From: Oscillospiraceae bacterium
GTDB taxonomy: Bacteria; Bacillota; Clostridia; Oscillospirales; Acutalibacteraceae
Direction of reading: 5' to 3'
DNA: 64,000 bases
Assembly: GCA_015066565.1 (NCBI GenBank)
Contig: SVOB01000002.1
Coordinates: forward strand, 310,001-374,000
In this document: positions 58,378 through 64,000 of the stretch, piece after piece
Position numbering within the stretch: position 1 is the stretch's first letter
Layout: the number at the start of each line of letters is the position of its first letter
Position numbers and translations under genes: made by a program
The notes under the pieces: generated by a model
Databases searched by the model: none
Seen by the model: the letters and a program-made list of their open reading frames with translations, nothing else
Told to the model about the DNA's origin: nothing

Positions 58378-59565
58378 TTAATTAATGCCTGCCGCTTTTC
58401 TTAAGGCGTCAACCTTGTCCGTCTTTTCCCAGGTGAAGTCGGCGTCCTCTCTGCCCATGTGACCGTAAGCCGCCGTCTTTTTATAAATAGGACGTCTTAA
58501 GTCAAGCTTGTCAATAATTGCCGCGGGGCGAAGGTCAAATACCTCGTTTACTATGTCTGCAAGCGTATCGTCTGAAATTACGCCTGTTCCGAAGGTGTCA
58601 ACCATAACCGAAACGGGCTTCGCAACGCCTATAGCGTAAGCTAACTGAATTTCACATTTTTTCGCAAGCGAAGCGGCTACGATATTCTTGGCAACGTATC
58701 TTGCCGCGTAAGCTGCTGAACGGTCAACCTTTGTCGGGTCCTTGCCCGAGAAAGCGCCGCCGCCGTGGCGTGAATATCCGCCGTAGGTGTCAACAATAAT
58801 TTTTCTTCCTGTCAGTCCGCTGTCGCCCGTAGGTCCGCCGACAACAAATCTGCCCGTAGGATTTACATAAATTACAGTGTCGTCATCCATTAATTCCTCG
58901 GGAATAATAGGCTTGATGACGTTTTCAACAATGTCTTTTCTGATTTGGTCAAGCTCAACGTCAGCGCTGTGCTGAGAAGAAATAACAACCGTGTCAACTC
59001 TTACGGGTGTGCTGTCTTCATATTCAACGGTAACCTGAGTCTTTCCGTCGGCGCGAAGATAGGGAAGAGTGCCGTTCTTTCTGACCTCGGTAAGTCTTAA
59101 AGCGAGCTTATGCGCAAGCGAAATCGGAAGCGGCATTAATTCCTTCGTTTCGTCACAGGCGAAGCCGAACATCATACCCTGGTCGCCGGCGCCGTTGAGG
59201 TTGTATTTTTCATCCTCGCCGCCCTTTATTTCATAGCTTTTATCAACGCCTAAAGCAATATCGGGGCTCTGTTTGTCGATAGTGACCATTACCTTGCAGG
59301 TGTTGCCGTCGAAAAGCTTTTCCTTATCGTCATAACCGATTTCACAAATAGTTTTTCTCGCAATTTTTTCAATATCAATATCAGCCGTGGTGGAAATTTC
59401 GCCCATTACGAGAACCTGGTCGGTCGTGCACGTTGTTTCGCAGGCAACTCTTCCGAATTTGTCCTGCTTTAAAATCTCGTCAAGAACTGCGTCTGAAATC
59501 ATATCGCAAATTTTGTCGGGATGACCTTCGGTAACAGATTCCGAAGTAAAAAGATGTCTTGCCAT
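58378..59565 (-). CDS. metK: S-adenosylmethionine synthetase
   Basis: 395 residues. [31 protein letters not shown] and [19 protein letters not shown] are the ATP/metal/methionine-binding signatures. Makes SAM from Met and ATP. Controlled by a SAM-I riboswitch just upstream, giving product feedback. Confidence 0.98.
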   Translation of the reverse strand: MARHLFTSESVTEGHPDKICDMISDAVLDEILKQDKFGRVACETTCTTDQVLVMGEISTTADIDIEKIARKTICEIGYDDKEKLFDGNTCKVMVTIDKQSPDIALGVDKSYEIKGGEDEKYNLNGAGDQGMMFGFACDETKELMPLPISLAHKLALRLTEVRKNGTLPYLRADGKTQVTVEYEDSTPVRVDTVVISSQHSADVELDQIRKDIVENVIKPIIPEELMDDDTVIYVNPTGRFVVGGPTGDSGLTGRKIIVDTYGGYSRHGGGAFSGKDPTKVDRSAAYAARYVAKNIVAASLAKKCEIQLAYAIGVAKPVSVMVDTFGTGVISDDTLADIVNEVFDLRPAAIIDKLDLRRPIYKKTAAYGHMGREDADFTWEKTDKVDALRKAAGIN

Positions 59566-59593
59566 TTTTAAGTCTCCTAAGAATAATAATCAA

Positions 59594-59735
59594 AAAATTA
59601 AGCACCCTAAGGTGCTTAATATAAACACCTTATCTTCCGGCTTTACGCCGCAGGAATTAGCACCTTGCGTTAAAGCAGGTTGCCGTGGTTTCAAAGGGCC
59701 TGTCCCTCCGCCACTCTTAATAAGGAAAGGTATTT
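59594..59735 (-). promoter_or_regulatory. SAM-I (S-box) riboswitch of metK
   Basis: Minus strand: AAGAGTGGCGGAGGGACAGG, ACGGCAACC, closing CTTAT/ATAAG P1 pairing (aptamer ~59629-59723), then a terminator ATTAAGCACC-TTAG-GGTGCTTAAT with T-run (59594-59620). The terminator's 5' arm can alternatively pair with AAGGTGTTTA next to P1. SAM binding should switch metK off by termination. Confidence 0.95.
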
Positions 59736-59752
59736 AATTTTTTGTCGAATTA

Positions 59753-59781
59753 ATGATACTACTATTATAAGCCGTTGTCAA
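59753..59781 (-). promoter_or_regulatory. promoter of the SAM riboswitch-metK unit
   Basis: Minus strand: TTGACA (59776-59781), 17 bp, TATCAT (59753-59758). The -35 overlaps the ribU stop codon. Confidence 0.7.
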
Positions 59782-60386
59782 TCCCTTTTTCCCTTAAGAA
59801 TGGGGGAAAGAGGCTTGTAAATAAGCATACAGAAAAAAACGTCAATCAAGCCCTTGACAAGAGTAAAGGGAATGTTGAAGATGACGAGCGCCTGTAAAAT
59901 GCTTTTCGTCGAGGGTAAAATCGCCTGATACATTCCGAGAACGGCTTCCTCGGGAAAGTTGAGGATTGAATAGTACATAGGATAGATTGCGAAATAGTTT
60001 AACGGGAGCGAAACCGCCGCCATAACAACAGCCCCGCAAACGCCCGCTATAAGCGCCGTTTTCTTTGACTTTCTGTATTTATAAATCATTCCCGCCGTGA
60101 ACGCAAACGAGGCGCCGAGAATAAAGTTCGAAAGCTCGCCTACGAACTGCGAACCGCTTGCGGGCAGGTGAATGAGATTTTTTATAAGCGCTATTAGAAC
60201 TCCCGCAATGGGACCGTAGGCAAAGGCGCCTATAATCTCGGGCAAATCCGAAAAGTCGAGTTTTATAAAGCCCGGCATTATCGGAATGGGGATTTCAATG
60301 TACTGAAGCACAACAGCAACGGCTATAAGCAAGCCGCAGCCTGTTATGAGCTTTGTTTTTTTGATTTGTTTTGATTCGTTTGACAT
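59778..60386 (-). CDS. ribU: riboflavin ECF transporter S component
   Basis: 202 residues from ATG 60386 (AAGGAGAA upstream). About six transmembrane helices; FIKLDFSDLPEIIGAFAYGPIAG (quoted in part: KLDFSDLPEIIG) is the ECF S-subunit RibU signature. Needs the shared EcfAAT module, not present here. The FMN riboswitch in its leader confirms the vitamin. The track's longer start begins inside the riboswitch terminator. Confidence 0.95.
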   Translation of the reverse strand: MSNESKQIKKTKLITGCGLLIAVAVVLQYIEIPIPIMPGFIKLDFSDLPEIIGAFAYGPIAGVLIALIKNLIHLPASGSQFVGELSNFILGASFAFTAGMIYKYRKSKKTALIAGVCGAVVMAAVSLPLNYFAIYPMYYSILNFPEEAVLGMYQAILPSTKSILQALVIFNIPFTLVKGLIDVFFCMLIYKPLSPILKGKRD

Positions 60387-60417
60387 AATTTTCTCCTTTT
60401 CCTCGGGGAAAAGAAAA

Positions 60418-60592
60418 GCCCTGATGAAATCCATCAGGGCGTGTTTTCTTAAAAAAGAATTCTTCTGATTCTCTCATCCGGACTTATGATAAAGCTATCA
60501 ATTACCGTCGGTTTCGGAATTGCACCGAATCAACCTGAAAACAGGTTCGCAGACTATACTGCCGGTGGGGAATCTCACCCCGCCCCGAATAC
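60418..60592 (-). promoter_or_regulatory. FMN (RFN) riboswitch of ribU
   Basis: Minus strand: CGGGGCGGGGTGAGATTCCC, ACCGGCAGTATAGTC, GATTCGGTGCAATTCCG, AACCGACGG and GTCCGGATGAGAGA match the conserved RFN loops (aptamer ~60470-60592). An expression-platform terminator GCCCTGATGGA-TTTCATCAGGGC with T-rich tail lies at 60418-60440, just before the RBS. Confidence 0.95.
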
Positions 60593-60609
60593 AGTTTTAT
60601 TGTGTTTTT

Positions 60610-60638
60610 ATTATATTCCCGCTAACAGAAATTGTCAA
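60610..60638 (-). promoter_or_regulatory. promoter of the FMN riboswitch-ribU unit
   Basis: Minus strand: perfect TTGACA (60633-60638), 17 bp, perfect TATAAT (60610-60615). Confidence 0.82.
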
Positions 60639-60643
60639 CGGAA

Positions 60644-61627
60644 TTATTTTGTGTACTTGTCAATAAAGTTCTTGACTGCCGGCCAGTACATTTCCGGATG
60701 ATAACAACAGCTTCTTGCGTGAATTGCGTCGGGAATTGAAACCTTTTCCTTTTCTGTCGGGCAGGCGTCATAAACCTGGTCGAGCATACGGTAGGGAACA
60801 AAGTCGTCCTCTTCACCGTGGATAAAGAGCATAGGAGTCTTGCTCTTCTTAAGCTGTTCAATGCACGAAGCGTCCTTGAAGTCATACTTACTGCGAAGCT
60901 TTGTAACCATATCAACGCTGTAAAGAAGCATTGACTTCGGAACTTTAGTTACATTCTTAATCTGGTATTCAAAAATATCCCAGACAGAAGTGTAACCGCA
61001 GTCCTCTATAGCGCATTTAACGTTGTCGGGAAGCTCTTCGCCGCAGGTCATCATAACCGTAGCCGCGCCCATTGAAACGCCGTGAAGAACGATTTTACAA
61101 TCGGGATATTCGTTAACAAGATATTTAATCCATTCAACGATATTGAGTCTGTCGTCCCAACCCATTGTTACCTTGTCGTTTTCGCTGTCAGCGTGACCGT
61201 TAAGGCTGGGCATAAGAACGTTATAGTCGAACTCGCCGTTGAAATATTTTGCGTACATACCCATATACATAGGAGCCGAGGTGTAGCCGTGGATACAGAT
61301 AACCCAGATGTTAGTCGGGTTCTTCGCTCTAATAATATCGGCATAGAGGTTTTCGCCTGAGGGTGAAACGATAGTGACCTTTTCCTTTGATTTCTCGTTG
61401 AACCAGTCAATTCCCTCTTTGAAAATCGGCATTTCGTCGTATGTGTCGCCTGCAACTGCGTCATAAATTTTCTGTCTTAACGCGCCCTCAAGGCCCTGCC
61501 TTTTGAGGTTGATGCTGTAAAATGCGTTCGCCGCGATAGCGTAAACAGCGGCGCCCGTAGCGGCGCTTATAACGATTGCTTTGACGGGGGTCGGAACGTG
61601 CTTTGCGTTATTTTTATTGGCTTTCAT
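60644..61627 (-). CDS. membrane-anchored alpha/beta hydrolase (peptidase S9/S15-like)
   Basis: 327 residues. One N-terminal transmembrane helix (~16-38) then an alpha/beta-hydrolase: ICIHGYTSAPMYM oxyanion strand, nucleophile Ser in LHGVSMGAATVM, Asp in HGEEDDFVP and His in DAIHARSCCY. Typical of YqkD/BAAT-like Firmicute hydrolases with extracytoplasmic catalytic domain; substrate unknown. GGAGG site. Precedes the FMN riboswitch on the same strand, but with its own upstream region. Confidence 0.85.
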   Translation of the reverse strand: MKANKNNAKHVPTPVKAIVISAATGAAVYAIAANAFYSINLKRQGLEGALRQKIYDAVAGDTYDEMPIFKEGIDWFNEKSKEKVTIVSPSGENLYADIIRAKNPTNIWVICIHGYTSAPMYMGMYAKYFNGEFDYNVLMPSLNGHADSENDKVTMGWDDRLNIVEWIKYLVNEYPDCKIVLHGVSMGAATVMMTCGEELPDNVKCAIEDCGYTSVWDIFEYQIKNVTKVPKSMLLYSVDMVTKLRSKYDFKDASCIEQLKKSKTPMLFIHGEEDDFVPYRMLDQVYDACPTEKEKVSIPDAIHARSCCYHPEMYWPAVKNFIDKYTK

Positions 61628-61727
61628 AAGAAACCTCCTTGTTTTTTATGAAAACATTATACACCACCGAAAAATTATAGTCAATAAATAACCTTTAATA
61701 AAAGGCGAGAAATTTGTTGTTTTTGGG

Positions 61728-61756
61728 TTGTTTTTAGTCAGCGGATTTGATATAAT
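61728..61756 (+). promoter_or_regulatory. promoter of the divIVA-like gene
   Basis: TTGTTT (61728-61733), 17 bp, extended TTGATATAAT -10 (TATAAT 61751-61756). Confidence 0.6.
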
Positions 61757-61788
61757 AATCCGTAGTCCTTATGAAAAGGGGTTTTGAA

Positions 61789-62529
61789 ATGGAAAACGGC
61801 AAAAAATTCAGAAGCTCAATGTTCGGCGGCTTTAATAAGCAGGACGTTATGAGCTATATTGAACAGCTTACAAACGAGCTTTCCGAGGTTAAAAAGCAGT
61901 TCGCAGAGCTTGAAGAGCAGTTTAACGCTCAAAGCGAAAAGCTTGAAGAAATACCCGTTCTCGAACAGCAGCTTGAAGAAAAAAGCAAGGTCGAGGAAGA
62001 AAACGAAAAGCTTCTTTCAGAGGTTGAACAGTTGCGTTCGTCTCAGAGGGCGGCTCAGGATGAATATGAAAAGGTCAAGGCGGCTGAGGCTCAGCTCGGC
62101 GCTGCCTTTGTTGACGCGCGCCGTTATTCCGATGAAATAGTTTCCGCCGCTAAAGACAGGGCGGCTGACGTTTCAAAACAGGCGAGCGACGATATTTCGC
62201 TTAAGGCGGAACAAATCCGTCAGGTCGCTTCCGACGCGGAAAAGCTCACTGCCGAAATGCGTTCTAAGATGGAAGCCCTTTCAAGAAGCATCTCCGACCT
62301 TTCGGGTAAAATGAGCGCCGTTGCCGTAACCCTTGTTAAAACCGAAGCGCCCACAGCCTTTAAGCCGAGAGTTGATTTCGACGCTTTAAAGGAGATGGGC
62401 TTTGATAAAACCGACGATATAACTGCGGTTGAAAAGGACGAGGAAACGGGGCTTACCTTTATTTCATACGAGCCTAACACCCATTTCAACAATGACCTTG
62501 ATTTCAAGCCCGAAGCGGCGGAGAGTTAA
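61789..62529 (+). CDS. DivIVA/GpsB-like coiled-coil protein
   Basis: 246 residues from ATG 61789 (AAAGGGG upstream); the in-frame ATG six codons earlier is possible but has no ribosome-binding site. N-terminal FNKQDVMSYIEQL resembles the lipid-binding DivIVA head, followed by a Glu/Lys/Gln-rich coiled coil (~20-100 and ~120-170). Probable polar or septal scaffold in cell division or shape. Followed 6 nt later by the helicase gene. Confidence 0.8.
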   Translation: MENGKKFRSSMFGGFNKQDVMSYIEQLTNELSEVKKQFAELEEQFNAQSEKLEEIPVLEQQLEEKSKVEEENEKLLSEVEQLRSSQRAAQDEYEKVKAAEAQLGAAFVDARRYSDEIVSAAKDRAADVSKQASDDISLKAEQIRQVASDAEKLTAEMRSKMEALSRSISDLSGKMSAVAVTLVKTEAPTAFKPRVDFDALKEMGFDKTDDITAVEKDEETGLTFISYEPNTHFNNDLDFKPEAAES

Positions 62530-62535
62530 TTTTTA

Positions 62536-64000
62536 ATGAACATCGAAAAGCTTTTAAACTTAAGAAAACAGATTATCGAGAAGGATTTTTCTTCTCTTAA
62601 CAACATGCAAAAAGAAGCGGTCTTTAATGCTAAAGGGCCGCTTTTAATTCTTGCAGGGGCGGGAAGCGGAAAAACAACCGTAATAGTAAACCGTATCGCT
62701 TCGCTTTTAAAATACGGCGAAGCGTATTATTCCGATTATTTTGAACGTACTCCGCAGGAGGGCGACGAAGCTCTTTTGCAGGCTTATCTTGACGGAGATA
62801 AAACCGTTTATGACGATATAAAGGATTTACTTAAGGTCAATGCGCCCGAGCCCTGGCAGATTCTCGCAATCACCTTTACCAATAAGGCGGCGGACGAATT
62901 AAAGCAGAGAATTTCGCTTGTCGTTCCCGAGGGCGCCGAAGAGATAACCGCCTGCACCTTCCACTCGGCGTGCGTCCGTTTTTTAAGACGTTTCGGCGAG
63001 AGCCTCGGTTATACAACCCATTTCACGATTTACGACACTGACGACTCGAAAAGAGTTGCTAAAAAATGTCTTGAAGCGCTGAACATCAACGAAAAGATTT
63101 TTCAGCCCAAAACGGTTGTGAATGCAATTTCTTCGCTTAAAAACAAGGGCGTTTCTCCCGAGGTTTATTCGTCACAGAATTTTATAAATCCTATGGATAA
63201 AACCGTCGCCGAGCTTTATGTTGAATACCAGAAACAGCTTAAAGAAGCCGACGCCATGGATTTTGACGACCTGCTTTTAAATGCGGTAAAGCTTCTTGAA
63301 ACGAATGAGGACGCGAGAAATTATTATCAGAACCGCTACCGCTTCGTTATGGTTGACGAGTATCAGGATACGAATATTGTTCAGTATCAGCTGACGCACC
63401 TGCTCGCCGATAAATATAAAAACCTCTGCGTAGTAGGCGACGACGACCAGAGTATTTATGCGTTCAGGGGCGCTACGATTGAAAACATACTAAAGTTTGA
63501 AGATAACTACCCGAACGCAAAGGTCATAAGACTTGAACAGAATTACCGTTCGACAGGCAATATTCTTGCGGCGGCGAACGAGGTTATAAAGAACAACAAC
63601 GCCAGAAAGGGTAAAAATCTCTGGACCGATAAGGGCGACGGCGAAAAGATTACCGTAAAAAACGTTCCCGACGAATACGGCGAAGCGGATTATATTGTCG
63701 ATACTGTTCTGAATAATGTTGCCAAGGGTATGAAGTGGTCCGACCACGCCGTGCTTTACAGAATGAACTCACAGTCGAATACAATTGAGCGCGCGTTTTT
63801 ACGCCAGAGTATTCCCTATAAATTAATCGGCACAAAGTTTTATGAGCGTAAGGAAGTCAAGGATATTCTCGCTTATCTTTCGGTCGTTTCAAACCCGAAC
63901 GATACCGTAAGGCTTAACCGTATTATCAACGTTCCCAAGAGGGGAATAGGCGATACGACTATGAGTAATGTCGCCTCTATTGCTTCAACTCTCGGCATAA
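62536..64000 (+). CDS. pcrA: UvrD/PcrA-type ATP-dependent DNA helicase (partial, C-terminus off window)
   Basis: Missing from the ORF track because it has no stop in the window; open from ATG 62536 to base 64000 (488 codons). N-terminal NMQKEAVFNAKGPLLIL, Walker A AGAGSGKTT, motif Ia AITFTNKAADELKQR, Walker B MVDEYQDTN, motif III VVGDDDQSIYAFRGA, motif IV LEQNYRSTGN. Superfamily 1A 3'-5' helicase for repair, plasmid replication or clearing RecA. PcrA is the usual Firmicute version; UvrD-like paralogues cannot be excluded from the N-terminal half alone. Confidence 0.9.
   Translation, partial: MNIEKLLNLRKQIIEKDFSSLNNMQKEAVFNAKGPLLILAGAGSGKTTVIVNRIASLLKYGEAYYSDYFERTPQEGDEALLQAYLDGDKTVYDDIKDLLKVNAPEPWQILAITFTNKAADELKQRISLVVPEGAEEITACTFHSACVRFLRRFGESLGYTTHFTIYDTDDSKRVAKKCLEALNINEKIFQPKTVVNAISSLKNKGVSPEVYSSQNFINPMDKTVAELYVEYQKQLKEADAMDFDDLLLNAVKLLETNEDARNYYQNRYRFVMVDEYQDTNIVQYQLTHLLADKYKNLCVVGDDDQSIYAFRGATIENILKFEDNYPNAKVIRLEQNYRSTGNILAAANEVIKNNNARKGKNLWTDKGDGEKITVKNVPDEYGEADYIVDTVLNNVAKGMKWSDHAVLYRMNSQSNTIERAFLRQSIPYKLIGTKFYERKEVKDILAYLSVVSNPNDTVRLNRIINVPKRGIGDTTMSNVASIASTLGI

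Overview
The window looks like a chromosomal segment of an anaerobic, low-to-mid GC Bacillota, most likely a Clostridia/Ruminococcaceae-type (Oscillospirales-like) gut bacterium. Reasons: TTGACA/TATAAT promoters and strong GGAGG ribosome-binding sites; Gram-positive genes (rnmV, divIVA, MgtE, G5/3D cell-wall protein, ECF transporter RibU, YolD next to a Y-family polymerase); SAM-I and FMN riboswitches; cohesin and dockerin modules; a C/N-permuted GH3 enzyme; and GTAGGGG-type and ATTTCAC-type intergenic repeats of the kind common in gut Clostridia. This placement is inferred from gene families, not from a search.

Layout. 1-1909 (minus): start of a large secreted surface protein that runs off the left edge. 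2.0-3.6 kb: mgtE behind a structured leader carrying a 28-codon upstream ORF. 3.6-5.7 kb (minus): TtcA-like thiolase and ApgM-type phosphoglycerate mutase. 5.8-6.7 kb: rplM-rpsI. 6.8-11.1 kb: MFS transporter, membrane-anchored phosphodiester glycosidase, G5/3D cell-wall protein. 11.2-15.5 kb: MBOAT O-acyltransferase, a truncated DHHW/AlgX-like partner overlapping an alpha-L-fucosidase, and a lysophospholipase-like hydrolase. 15.7-19.3 kb: permuted membrane-anchored GH3 glycosidase coupled to a 1-phosphofructokinase-like kinase. 19.3-22.3 kb: dinB/umuC-like polymerase plus YolD with an SOS-box candidate, flavodoxin, XRE/zinc-ribbon protein. 22.3-22.9 kb: dense repeats, then tRNA-Ser(CGA).

23.0-35.2 kb is the informational core: rpoB, rpoC, rpsL, rpsG, fusA, tuf. 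A second repeat patch follows (35.2-35.5 kb), containing an inverted second copy of an ~85-bp element seen at 22.5 kb. 35.5-42.3 kb (minus): autoregulated XRE/membrane-protein pair, CCA-adding enzyme, a membrane-anchored cohesin protein cotranscribed with a dockerin-bearing glucosaminidase, and a GHL10 lipoprotein. 42.3-48 kb: a DUF1294 gene that may be leaderless, GH2 beta-galactosidase, DUF2804 protein, ychF and tRNA-Arg(CCG).

48.1-51.3 kb: membrane phosphatase/nuclease, Cys-rich small protein, an AT-richer unknown membrane protein and a Phd-Doc toxin-antitoxin pair. 51.3-58.1 kb: alaS-HIT-comEC-holA-rnmV operon. 58.1-61.6 kb (minus): DUF378 protein, SAM-riboswitch metK, FMN-riboswitch ribU, alpha/beta hydrolase. 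61.7 kb to the end: DivIVA-like protein and a UvrD/PcrA helicase cut by the window edge.

The most novel-looking signals are the mgtE leader (a short peptide with a KPEP/RSRK segment whose codons form one arm of a 13-bp helix ending just before the mgtE ribosome-binding site), the cohesin/dockerin pair tied to peptidoglycan hydrolysis, and the two hairpin-rich repeat families.
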